A stretch of 24,495 bases of DNA. Origin: Bacteroidota bacterium (GTDB taxonomy: Bacteria > Bacteroidota > Ignavibacteria > UBA10030). How positions within the stretch are numbered: the stretch's first letter is position 1; each line of letters opens with the position of its first letter. Of this stretch, positions 8,396-16,622 are shown one piece after another. Made by a program: the position numbers and the translations under genes. Where the stretch lies: NCBI GenBank assembly GCA_003519375.1, contig DOWV01000147.1, forward strand, positions 5,157-29,651, read 5' to 3'. Under the pieces are notes generated by a model. That model was not told the origin of the DNA. It ran no database searches and was given only the letters and a program-made list of their open reading frames with translations.

Positions 8396-8955
8396 TGCTG
8401 AGACGAATCTGGACAATCTCTAATCTCCTGAGTTTCAGCCGTATCGTCCTGCTTGTTCCTCTCGCCTTTTTCTTGCTGGGTGATGCGCCCAATAGCCGCA
8501 TCTGGGCGGCAGCTGTGGTCCTCGTCGCCGGCTTGACCGATTTCTTCGACGGATTCGTCGCACGGCGCCTTCATCAAGTCACCGATCTCGGCAAGATCCT
8601 CGATCCGGTTGCCGACAAGATCGCTGCGGGCGGCTCAGCGATTCTCCTGCTCATGATCGATGCGATTCCTCTGTGGTATGTGGTGGTCGTGATATCCCGG
8701 GATCTAGTCATCCTGCTCGGGAGTATCTATATCAGATCAAGAAAGAACGTCATAGCGCAATCGAACTGGCCCGGCAAAATTGCAGTGACGGCCATTGCGG
8801 TTGTGGTGCTGCTCTCTGTTCTCGGCTATGATGAAACGGAATCGATTCGCCAGCTGGCGATATGGCTGAGTCTCTTCATGATGTCCCTGTCCCTGGCGCT
8901 TTATGCGCAACGGCTGTTTGTCGGCACGGCGTCCGGACGAAGGAGTGACGCTTAA
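8395..8955 (+). CDS. pgsA: CDP-diacylglycerol--glycerol-3-phosphate 3-phosphatidyltransferase
   Basis: Integral membrane CDP-alcohol phosphatidyltransferase that makes phosphatidylglycerol phosphate. The full family signature D-x2-D-G-x2-A-R-x8-G-x3-D-x3-D is present, with Asp49, Asp52-Gly53, Ala56-Arg57, Gly66, Asp70 and Asp74. About five to six hydrophobic segments lie in 186 residues. Length fits PgsA, and the N-terminal ISNLLSFSRI supports the PgsA subgroup over phosphatidylserine or phosphatidylinositol synthases. The start overlaps the purF stop by 1 nt, and its own TAA shares one base with the ftsY ATG, so the three genes are translationally linked. Confidence 0.88.
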   Translation: MLRRIWTISNLLSFSRIVLLVPLAFFLLGDAPNSRIWAAAVVLVAGLTDFFDGFVARRLHQVTDLGKILDPVADKIAAGGSAILLLMIDAIPLWYVVVVISRDLVILLGSIYIRSRKNVIAQSNWPGKIAVTAIAVVVLLSVLGYDETESIRQLAIWLSLFMMSLSLALYAQRLFVGTASGRRSDA

Positions 8956-9908
8956 TGGGTTTTGGTGATGCATTCAAGAAGTTGAAAGATGGTTTGACGA
9001 AGACGAGGGACACGCTCTTCAACAAGGTTGCGGCTCTTGTAAGCTCGAAGAGTGTTATCGACGATGACATGTTGGAGCGCCTGGAGGAGATTCTTATTTC
9101 GGGCGACGTAGGCGTTGATACAACAATGGTCATCCTCGAGAATATCAAAAAGCGCGTGAAAGTGGAGAAAATCGAATCGTCGGATCACCTTATCCAATTC
9201 TTGAAAGAGGAGATCGCAGGAGCGCTTCAAGGAACGGAAAATTCCGAGGCCAGCGAGATACTGTTACCCGTCGGACCACGTCCATATGTCGTCATGGTGG
9301 TGGGGGTCAACGGTGTAGGCAAAACGACGAGCATCGGAAAATTGGCAAATGCATACAGGGAGCAGGGCCATAAAGTCATTGTTGGGGCGGCGGACACATA
9401 CCGCGCAGCGGCGAATGAACAGTTGGAGATCTGGGCTCAGCGTGCCGGCGTTGATATCATCCGTCAGGCCCATGGTGCTGATCCTGCAGCCGTAGCGTTT
9501 GATTCGCTGAGTTCTGCAATATCGAAGAAAGCGGATGTCGTGATTATCGATACCGCAGGACGTTTGCACACGAAAATCAATCTCATGGAAGAGTTGAAAA
9601 AGATCAGACGTGTGCTCGACAAGCGCCTGCCCGGAGCTCCTCACGAAGTGCTTCTCGTTCTCGATGCCACGACAGGCCAGAATGCCTTGCAACAGGTGAA
9701 GCAATTTTCTTCCGCAGTCGAAGTCACGGGGATCATCCTCACAAAACTCGACGGGACCGCAAAGGGGGGCATTGTGCTGGCAATCAGCAACGAATTGAAG
9801 GTGCCTGTCAGATTCATCGGGGTGGGAGAGCAGATCGATGACCTTCAGGTCTTCGACCGCAAGGCGTTTGTGGACGCACTCTTTGAAGGTTTTAGCCAAA
9901 GTGTTTGA
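8955..9908 (+). CDS. ftsY: Signal recognition particle receptor FtsY
   Basis: SRP receptor GTPase that docks ribosome-nascent chain complexes to the membrane for co-translational insertion. In 317 residues it contains only the N and G domains; the long acidic A domain of the Escherichia protein is absent, as in many bacteria. GTPase motifs: GVNGVGKTT at 117-125, DTYRAAA at 147-153, DTAGR at 199-203, and TKLDGTAKGG at 263-272, the last typical of FtsY. An amphipathic N-terminal helix (GFGDAFKKLKDGL) probably binds membrane. AGGAG at 8941-8945 precedes the ATG by 9 nt. The 1-nt overlap with pgsA is notable because FtsY membrane binding depends on anionic lipids such as phosphatidylglycerol. Confidence 0.97.
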   Translation: MGFGDAFKKLKDGLTKTRDTLFNKVAALVSSKSVIDDDMLERLEEILISGDVGVDTTMVILENIKKRVKVEKIESSDHLIQFLKEEIAGALQGTENSEASEILLPVGPRPYVVMVVGVNGVGKTTSIGKLANAYREQGHKVIVGAADTYRAAANEQLEIWAQRAGVDIIRQAHGADPAAVAFDSLSSAISKKADVVIIDTAGRLHTKINLMEELKKIRRVLDKRLPGAPHEVLLVLDATTGQNALQQVKQFSSAVEVTGIILTKLDGTAKGGIVLAISNELKVPVRFIGVGEQIDDLQVFDRKAFVDALFEGFSQSV

Positions 9909-9914
9909 GCAGCT

Positions 9915-10934
9915 ATGAAAATCACATTCAGCAGATTCGACCTTCGGCTCAAGCATACTTTTACGATCGCCCGCGGGGGGCGGGATGTGTCCCCGGTGGT
10001 GATTGTTGAATTGGAGCACGGGGGGATTGTCGGCTATGGTGAGGCCGCACCTTCGGCACGTTACGGAGAATCTCCCGATTCCGTATCTGGATTTCTGGCG
10101 GCCCTGAACCTGACGGCATTCAAAACACCCTTTGAATTGGAATCCATTCTGACGTACGTTGAGAAAGCCGCGCCGGGGAATACAGCGGCTAAAGCTTCTG
10201 TCGATCTGGCGTTGCACGATTGGATTGGAAAGAAACTCGGATTACCGTTATACAGATATTGGGGATTGGAAGGCGGGAAGACGCCAAGAACCTCGTTTAC
10301 CATCGGGATTGATTCTCCAAAAGTGATCGAGCAAAAAGTGCGAGAGGCGGAGTTGTATCCGATCCTCAAGATCAAGCTCGGAGGAGACAATGACGAGGAG
10401 ATTATTCGGACTATTCGTGGTGTAACCAAGAAAACGCTCAGGGTAGATGCGAACGAGGGATGGAAGAAACGGGAAGTTGCCGTCGAGCGGATCAAGTGGT
10501 TGGAGCAGGAAGGTGTGGAATTCGTCGAGCAGCCGATGCCGGCAGCGGACCTCGCGGGCACCGCGTGGGTGAGGGAGCGTGTGAATTTGCCTCTAATCGC
10601 CGATGAGAACTCGCTTCGTCTTCAGGATGTCCCGAAGTTGCAGGGTGCTTTCGACGGTATCAACATTAAATTGATGAAATGCACCGGCCTCCGGGAAGCG
10701 CAGAGGATGATTGGCACTGCCCGCGCGTGCAGCATGAAAGTGATGCTCGGTTGCATGATTGAGAGCTCCGTGGCAATTTCGGCGGCTGCGCAATTAGCGC
10801 CGCTGGTTGAGTATGCAGATTTGGACGGTAACGTATTGATCAACAATGATCCCTTTGACGGGGTGAGGAGCCTGGACGGTGTACTGCGGCTTACAGATCG
10901 TCCCGGGCACGGAGCCGTGAGGCTCGAGCACTAA
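9915..10934 (+). CDS. Dipeptide epimerase (L-Ala-D/L-Glu epimerase, enolase superfamily)
   Basis: Enolase-superfamily enzyme of the muconate-lactonizing subgroup, likely to epimerise L-Ala-D-Glu from peptidoglycan turnover so that the dipeptide can be degraded. Visible catalytic elements over 339 residues: the KxK pair at Lys152 and Lys154; metal ligands Asp178 (RVDANEGW), Glu205 (EQPMP) and Asp230 (IADEN); the opposite general base Lys252 in NIKLMKCTGL; and the substrate-determining C-terminal segment LGCMIESS with ADLDGN (Asp302), which marks Ala-Glu epimerases such as YcjG and YkfB. The gene starts 6 nt after ftsY and ends 2 nt before mutL. Other dipeptide specificities are possible, since relatives in this family differ mainly in residues near the C-terminus. 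Confidence 0.85.
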   Translation: MKITFSRFDLRLKHTFTIARGGRDVSPVVIVELEHGGIVGYGEAAPSARYGESPDSVSGFLAALNLTAFKTPFELESILTYVEKAAPGNTAAKASVDLALHDWIGKKLGLPLYRYWGLEGGKTPRTSFTIGIDSPKVIEQKVREAELYPILKIKLGGDNDEEIIRTIRGVTKKTLRVDANEGWKKREVAVERIKWLEQEGVEFVEQPMPAADLAGTAWVRERVNLPLIADENSLRLQDVPKLQGAFDGINIKLMKCTGLREAQRMIGTARACSMKVMLGCMIESSVAISAAAQLAPLVEYADLDGNVLINNDPFDGVRSLDGVLRLTDRPGHGAVRLEH

Positions 10935-10936
10935 CC

Positions 10937-12799
10937 ATGGCCAACAAGATCCACATACTGGGCGCTGATGTGGCAAACAAAATCGCTGCAGGCGAAGTTG
11001 TGCAGCGTCCCGCTTCTGCCGTGAAGGAGTTGATCGAGAACTCGCTTGACGCCGGCGCGCGCCATATTGCCATCATTGTCCGTGAGGCAGGAAAAACACT
11101 CATCCAGATCGTCGACGACGGTGAAGGGATGACCGCCGAGGATGCGCTGGCGGCCTTTCAGCGGCACGCCACGAGCAAGATCCTCAGCGCAGAGGATCTG
11201 GAAGAAATCAAAACGCTCGGTTTCCGCGGAGAAGCTCTAGCCTCGATCGCGGCGGTGGCGCAGGTCGAGCTCAAGACACGGCAAAGTCATGCGGATGTGG
11301 GTGCATTGGTGCGCATCGAAGGAAGCGAAGTGAAGGAGCAGGGGCCGGCGGCAACTGAACCGGGCACATCGATCGCCGTGAAAAACCTGTTTTACAATAC
11401 TCCGGGGCGCCGCAATTTCCTGAAGACCCGACAAACGGAGCTGAAGAATATTACCGACGTTGTCACGCGCGCTGCCTTGGTGTTTCCGGGAATCGGCTGG
11501 CAATACGTGAGCGATGATGAGCAGCTCCTGGATCTCAAGCCGAAAGACCCGGACGGTCGCATGGCAGATTTGTTCGGCGACCGCCTCTTCCGGGCGCTCA
11601 TCAAAGTGGAGGAGCACTCGGAGTTTCTTCACATGTCCGGCTATATCGGGAGACCCGATTTCGCCCGAAAGAGCCGAACGGAGCAGTTCCTGTTCATTAA
11701 CCGGCGGCCCGTCGTGAACCGTGCCCTGAACCACGCTGTCTTTCAGGCATACGAGCATCTACTCGAGAAAGGGTCATTTCCTTTCTATGCGCTGAACCTC
11801 GAGCTTGACCCGCACCGAGTTGATGTCAATGTCCACCCCTCGAAGCTCGAAGTGAAATTCGAGAACGAGTCGGCCGTCTATAGATTCGTACTCTCGGCGG
11901 TTCGGAAGGCACTCGGAGCTCACGATTTGATGCCATCCATCTCGATGAATGCCGTACCATCCGATATCGGACTGGATGCAAGGCTGCGTTTCATACCGCC
12001 GCCTGCACAAACCGACCTTGCCGATGTCGCGGGGCGCGCTGGTGATAGCGCAGATGTTGATCCCGATATCGTCCTGAGAAGGGTGGAGCGCAGGATTGGC
12101 GAGGAGGCGGTGCAACGCGACGGCGAGGCGACCTTCCCCTCGGACTTGCATCAGACGCAAAGGCCCGCACCGGCCCGCATTCTTCCATTGAGGCCCATGG
12201 GTGCGGGTGCAGAACAACATCCTGTTTCAGGACAGTCTCCCATCTGGCAGGTCCAGAACAAATACATTCTCTCTCAGATACGTTCAGGGTTGCTCATTAT
12301 CGATCAGCATGTGGCTCACGAACGCATCCTGTATGAGAAGGCTGTGGCGAATTTCGAAAACAATCTGCCGAGCACCCAGCAGCTTCTCTTCCCGCAGACA
12401 GTACAGCTGAGCGCAACAGACTATTCGCTTGCGAAGGAATTGATACCGCACCTGGAGAAGCTCGGATTTGACCTGAAGCCCTTCGGAAAGAACACCGTGA
12501 TCATCGAGGGGATTCCGGCCGATGTCAGGGTGGGAAGCGAGGCGTTGATTTTGCAAGATGTGCTCGACGAGTACCGTAACAATGAACACACGCAGACGAT
12601 GGATGCGCGCGATAATCTTGCGAAGTCGTTTGCCTGCAAAGCGGCGATCAAGGCAGGCGACCGATTGAACACCTCCGAGATGCTGGTGCTGATCGACCAG
12701 CTCTTCGCCACACAGATGCCGTATGTGTGTCCGCACGGTCGGCCGATCGTCGTGAAGATTACTGTCGAAGAGCTCGATCGACGGTTTGGGAGAACGTAG
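10937..12799 (+). CDS. mutL: DNA mismatch repair protein MutL, endonuclease type
   Basis: Links MutS mismatch recognition to strand removal. The N-terminal GHKL ATPase shows Glu31 and Asn35 in ELIENSLDAGA, DDGEGM at 60-65 and TLGFRGEAL. A variable, Pro-rich linker runs from about 330 to 435. The C-terminal domain carries the metal-dependent nicking endonuclease motif DQHVAHERILYE at 456-467 (family DQHAx2Ex4E, with Val in place of Ala), the ACKAAIK motif at Cys567 and CPHGRP at 598. This protein should therefore nick DNA itself, as expected in bacteria without MutH. 620 residues, normal length. It starts 2 nt after the epimerase stop. Confidence 0.96.
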   Translation: MANKIHILGADVANKIAAGEVVQRPASAVKELIENSLDAGARHIAIIVREAGKTLIQIVDDGEGMTAEDALAAFQRHATSKILSAEDLEEIKTLGFRGEALASIAAVAQVELKTRQSHADVGALVRIEGSEVKEQGPAATEPGTSIAVKNLFYNTPGRRNFLKTRQTELKNITDVVTRAALVFPGIGWQYVSDDEQLLDLKPKDPDGRMADLFGDRLFRALIKVEEHSEFLHMSGYIGRPDFARKSRTEQFLFINRRPVVNRALNHAVFQAYEHLLEKGSFPFYALNLELDPHRVDVNVHPSKLEVKFENESAVYRFVLSAVRKALGAHDLMPSISMNAVPSDIGLDARLRFIPPPAQTDLADVAGRAGDSADVDPDIVLRRVERRIGEEAVQRDGEATFPSDLHQTQRPAPARILPLRPMGAGAEQHPVSGQSPIWQVQNKYILSQIRSGLLIIDQHVAHERILYEKAVANFENNLPSTQQLLFPQTVQLSATDYSLAKELIPHLEKLGFDLKPFGKNTVIIEGIPADVRVGSEALILQDVLDEYRNNEHTQTMDARDNLAKSFACKAAIKAGDRLNTSEMLVLIDQLFATQMPYVCPHGRPIVVKITVEELDRRFGRT

Positions 12800-12826
12800 A
12801 AGAATGGTGAACGAGAAAGGTACGAT

Positions 12827-14491
12827 ATGAGCGATGGCAGCGGTGAACTGAAGGACGTACGGCGCCGGTGGGAAGAGAATGTCGAGAAAAGCGGAAAGTC
12901 CCGTCCCGCCAGATTCACGACGGTGAGCAGCGCTCCCATTGAAATGCTCTACGGACCTGAAGACGTCAGCCGGATTAACTTCCTGACCGACATTGGGTAT
13001 CCTGGGGAGTATCCTTACACGCGAGGTATTCATCCCACCGGATATCGCGGCAAGCTCTGGACCATGCGTCAGTTTGCGGGCTTCGGAACACCCGAAGATA
13101 CGAATGAGCGGTATCACTATCTTCTGGAACATGGTCAGACCGGTCTCTCGGTGGCGTTTGATCTTCCGACGTTGATGGGGAGAGATGCCGATGATCCTCT
13201 CGCCGAAGGCGAGGTCGGGATTTGCGGTGTCTCGGTCAGTTCACTCGCGGATATGGAGGTGCTCTTTAAGGGAATCGATCTTGGTGAAATCTCGACATCC
13301 ATGACGATCAATGCACCTGCCGCGATGATGATGACTTTCTATCTTGCCGTGGCGGAGAAGCAGGGACGGGATTTCAAGGTTCTTCGGGGTACCACGCAGA
13401 CGGATATCCTGAAAGAATACATGGCCCAGAAAGAGTGGATTTATCCCCCGGAGCCATCGATGCGTCTGATCATCGATATGTTCGAGTACATGAACCGGGA
13501 GGTGCCGCAGTGGAACCCGATCTCCGTGAGCGGCTATCACATTCGGGAAGCCGGCTCGACGTCGGCACAGGAACTGGCCTTTACGCTTGCCGATGGTTTC
13601 GCCTACGTGGAGGCGGGTATCAAGCGGGGATTGGACGTCGATGAATTTGTTCCGCGGATATCGTTTTTCTTCAATTCGCACATCGACTTCTTCGAGGAGA
13701 TTGCGAAATTCCGGGCTGCACGTCGGATTTGGGCCCGTCATATGAAAGAGAAATACGGGGCAAAGAATCCGCGCTCGCTGATGTTGCGCTTTCATACGCA
13801 GACTGCAGGATGTTCACTGACGGCCCAGCAGCCGGAGAACAACATCATTCGAACCGCGTACGAAGCCCTCGCCGGGGTGCTGGGCGGGACGCAATCGTTG
13901 CACACGAACTCCATGGACGAAACCCTTGCGCTTCCATCGGAGAAGGCTGTGAAGATTGCACTCCGGACTCAGCAGATTATTGCCTACGAGACAGGAGTAC
14001 CGAATACGGTCGACCCGCTCGCCGGAAGTTACTTCGTCGAGGCGCTGACGACCAGGATGGAGCAAGAGGCGGAACAGTACTTCGAGCGAATCGAAATGCT
14101 GGGCGGCGTTATTGCAGCTCTCGAGGCGGGCTTCTTCCAGCGCGAGATTGCCGACGCGGCATACCGGTACCAGCGGGAATTGGATGCGAGGGAGAAGATC
14201 ATCGTCGGAATGAACGACTTTGTTGAGGGGGATGAGAATGTTGAAATTCCCATTCTCGTGATTTCGCCGGAAGTAGAAGTGAAACAAAAGAAGCGGCTGG
14301 CGGAAGTTCGGCAAAGCAGGAACGCGGCAGCAGTTGAGCGGTCGCTCCAGGACCTGCGCCAGGCCGCCGTTGATCAAAAGAACCTTGTTCCGTTGCTCCT
14401 TAACTGCACGAGGGTCTACGTGTCGCTGGGTGAGATGTGCGGAGCGCTGGCGGAAGTGTACGGGTTGTACGAAGAACCCGCGGTTTTCTGA
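12827..14491 (+). CDS. icmA: Cobalamin-dependent acyl-CoA mutase large subunit, isobutyryl-CoA mutase type
   Basis: Substrate-binding TIM-barrel subunit of an adenosylcobalamin mutase. Like IcmA (about 566 residues) it lacks the C-terminal B12 domain, which is encoded at 18692. It would normally be annotated as methylmalonyl-CoA mutase. The two residues that bind the methylmalonyl carboxylate in that enzyme (Tyr89 and Arg207 in Propionibacterium) are replaced: Phe83 in MRQFAGF and Gln201 in YMAQKEW, the known isobutyryl-CoA mutase pair. Ala110 in SVAFD argues against 2-hydroxyisobutyryl-CoA mutase, which has Asp there. The conserved His is His238 (SGYHIREAG). FDLPTLMGRDADDP and the ending YGLYEEPAVF also resemble IcmA. 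The expected reaction is isobutyryl-CoA to n-butyryl-CoA. AGAAAGG precedes the ATG. It follows mutL by 27 nt. Specificity is inferred from residues. Confidence 0.82.
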   Translation: MSDGSGELKDVRRRWEENVEKSGKSRPARFTTVSSAPIEMLYGPEDVSRINFLTDIGYPGEYPYTRGIHPTGYRGKLWTMRQFAGFGTPEDTNERYHYLLEHGQTGLSVAFDLPTLMGRDADDPLAEGEVGICGVSVSSLADMEVLFKGIDLGEISTSMTINAPAAMMMTFYLAVAEKQGRDFKVLRGTTQTDILKEYMAQKEWIYPPEPSMRLIIDMFEYMNREVPQWNPISVSGYHIREAGSTSAQELAFTLADGFAYVEAGIKRGLDVDEFVPRISFFFNSHIDFFEEIAKFRAARRIWARHMKEKYGAKNPRSLMLRFHTQTAGCSLTAQQPENNIIRTAYEALAGVLGGTQSLHTNSMDETLALPSEKAVKIALRTQQIIAYETGVPNTVDPLAGSYFVEALTTRMEQEAEQYFERIEMLGGVIAALEAGFFQREIADAAYRYQRELDAREKIIVGMNDFVEGDENVEIPILVISPEVEVKQKKRLAEVRQSRNAAAVERSLQDLRQAAVDQKNLVPLLLNCTRVYVSLGEMCGALAEVYGLYEEPAVF

Positions 14492-14516
14492 TTATTCATC
14501 AAGAGAGGAACCTGTC

Positions 14517-15416
14517 ATGGGCCCGGTGATCCGACTCCTGCGTCCAGAACAATGGCTCAAGAATTTCTTCATTTTCGCTCCTCTGATTTTCTCGAAGCAT
14601 TTGTTTCAGGCTTCGTATCTCGGACTGGCGGTCGAAGCGTTCGTGGTGTTTTCGCTTCTCTCCAGCACTGTCTACATCTTCAACGACATCGCCGATCGCG
14701 AGCTTGACAAGCTCCATCCGACAAAGCGGAATCGTCCGATTGCCGCCGGAACAGTATCCATCTCACGGGCGGTTGGCGTTGCCATCGTTCTGCTCCTCGT
14801 CATTGCCGCACTGCTGACGTTCCAGAATCTCCGGTTCCTGTTCATCGCAGGGCTCTATTTAGTCATGAATCTGGCGTATTCATTCTTCCTGAAACGGATC
14901 ATCCTTGTCGATGTCTTTGTTGTGGCGGCAGGATTCATGCTTCGCGTTCTGGCGGGTGCGTTCGCGATTGACGTCCAGGTGTCCGAGTGGCTTGTCCTAT
15001 GCACCCTTTTCGTCTCACTGTTTCTTTCCATCTCCAAGCGCAGAGGCGAGCTCCTCCTGGTCAAAAACTCGGCGCATTTCGGAGGACGGGCTGTGCTGCG
15101 TGAGTACGATGTGGAGTTCCTCGACCAGATGATGACCATCGCCGCATCCGGCATGGCGATCTCCTATGCACTCTACACCGTTGCCGAGCGAACGATCAGT
15201 GTCTTCGGCACCTCGAGCTTGATCTTTACGACCGTGTTTGTCTTGTTTGGCATATTTCGATATCTTCATCTGATGCGGTCGCGGAAGACCGATGACAATC
15301 CAACGCACATGCTCACGACGGATTTGGTGACAATCTTGAACGTGGCGGCCTGGTTTGTCTCGTGTGTCTCAATCATCTATTTCTCTGATATTAAACACTG
15401 GCTGGGCATGCAATGA
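14517..15416 (+). CDS. UbiA-family prenyltransferase, decaprenyl-phosphate phosphoribosyltransferase-like
   Basis: Integral membrane protein of 299 residues with about eight hydrophobic helices. The first UbiA aspartate motif is NDIADRELD (Asn56, Asp57, Asp60), followed by KLHPTKRNRPIAAG; RLLRPEQWLKNFFIFAPL opens the protein. These features are typical of the subgroup that transfers phosphoribose from PRPP to a polyprenyl phosphate (Rv3806c type), rather than quinone or heme prenyltransferases. The second motif region is around LVDVFVVAAGFMLR. The start is the ATG at 14517 with GAGAGG at 14503-14508; the open frame extends further upstream into the mutase gene, but without a sensible start. 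Its stop overlaps the next gene by 4 nt (ATGA). What polyprenyl sugar this organism makes is unknown. Confidence 0.8.
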   Translation: MGPVIRLLRPEQWLKNFFIFAPLIFSKHLFQASYLGLAVEAFVVFSLLSSTVYIFNDIADRELDKLHPTKRNRPIAAGTVSISRAVGVAIVLLLVIAALLTFQNLRFLFIAGLYLVMNLAYSFFLKRIILVDVFVVAAGFMLRVLAGAFAIDVQVSEWLVLCTLFVSLFLSISKRRGELLLVKNSAHFGGRAVLREYDVEFLDQMMTIAASGMAISYALYTVAERTISVFGTSSLIFTTVFVLFGIFRYLHLMRSRKTDDNPTHMLTTDLVTILNVAAWFVSCVSIIYFSDIKHWLGMQ

Positions 15417-16561
15417 TTCTACCGGAACCAAAATCACCCACGCGTGTGACCGGATTGCCGACCGTTGATCCGACGGTTGTGGTAATCAAAACCTCCCCGG
15501 AGACGGTGCTTGAGGACATTCAGCAGGGGATGGAACGGGCTGGAATCGCGTCTGCGTTGGACAAAAAGGCGACGACGATTCTCAAGGACAACATCTCCTG
15601 GCATTTTCCTTTTCCGGCTGCCAACACCACACCGTGGCAATTGGAAGGTACCATCCTCGGACTTCGCAGGAATGGATTCAGCGATCTCGTCTGCGTCCAG
15701 AACATGACGGTCGTAACGGATGCGTTCAAGGGCGAGGATCTTAACAAGTACGTTCCGCTTTTTCGGAAGTACCATATTCCGGTGAAGTTCAATTTTAAAG
15801 CAGAAGACATGAAGTGGGTGGAGTTCAAGCCAAAAACTCCGCTCCTCGTTCTCGATCAGATCTATCCGGAAGGGATTCGCATACCGGAGTATTTTCTGGG
15901 GAAGAACATCGTTCATTTGCCTACCGTCAAATGCCATATCTACACAACGACCACCGGAGCAATGAAAAATGCTTTTGGAGGCCTTCTCACGACGTACCGC
16001 CATTATACGCACTCCTGGATTCACGAAACGCTCGTCGACCTCCTGGCAATTCAGAAGGAGATCCATACCGGAATCGTCGCCGTGATGGATGGGACGACGG
16101 CTGGAAATGGGCCGGGGCCGCGCACGATGTATCCGGAAGAGAAGAACGTCGTGTTGGTGAGCTCGGACCAGGTGGCCATCGACGCCGTCGCCGCGAAGCT
16201 GATGGGATTCGATCCGTTGTCGATCAAGTACATCCGGCTTGCGCACGAACGGGGGCTGGGATGCGGCGACCCGAGAGACATCAGGATCATTGGTGAGGAT
16301 ATTTCCAATGTGAACTGGCGCTTCTCGGTCGGTGACAATGCGGCGAGTCTCGCCGGAGATCTGCTCTGGTTCAGTCCGCTGAGAAAATTCCAGAATATTT
16401 TCTTCAGGACGCCGCTGGTTCATCTCTTTATTTTCGGATCGGAGGCCTACCACGATTATTACCGCTGGCCTTTGAAGGATCGATGGGTATTTCGGCAATG
16501 GCTTCGTTCGTCACAATGGGGCAAGTTGTTCGCTTCGTACGATCCCCCCACACGATCGTAG
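15413..16561 (+). CDS. DUF362 domain protein
   Basis: A 382-residue protein of the DUF362 family. The family pattern is visible: KDNISWHFPFPAAN near the N-terminus, then HLPTVKCH with MKNAFGGLL, a VAVMDGTTAGNGPGPR segment, a KNVVLVSSDQVAIDAVAAKLMGFDP segment, and GLGCGDPRDIRIIGED. No ferredoxin-type Cys clusters are seen, unlike some DUF362 fusions. The C-terminus (about 320-380) is rich in aromatic and basic residues and may contact membrane; no clean transmembrane helix is evident. Function of the family is not established. The ATGA overlap with the prenyltransferase gene implies co-translation, so a role in the same lipid or glycan pathway is a reasonable inference. Confidence 0.82.
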   Translation: MILPEPKSPTRVTGLPTVDPTVVVIKTSPETVLEDIQQGMERAGIASALDKKATTILKDNISWHFPFPAANTTPWQLEGTILGLRRNGFSDLVCVQNMTVVTDAFKGEDLNKYVPLFRKYHIPVKFNFKAEDMKWVEFKPKTPLLVLDQIYPEGIRIPEYFLGKNIVHLPTVKCHIYTTTTGAMKNAFGGLLTTYRHYTHSWIHETLVDLLAIQKEIHTGIVAVMDGTTAGNGPGPRTMYPEEKNVVLVSSDQVAIDAVAAKLMGFDPLSIKYIRLAHERGLGCGDPRDIRIIGEDISNVNWRFSVGDNAASLAGDLLWFSPLRKFQNIFFRTPLVHLFIFGSEAYHDYYRWPLKDRWVFRQWLRSSQWGKLFASYDPPTRS

Positions 16562-16622
16562 GAGCTTCGATGCAGGCTCGATTCACCCTGAAGGCGCGAT
16601 ATTCCGTAATCTTCGTATTCCG

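Noticed and set aside
15434..16498. Long minus-strand open frame (about 354 codons) opposite the DUF362 gene.
   Set aside because: The + strand gene has clear family motifs; the antisense product is basic, low in recognisable motifs and results from codon bias.
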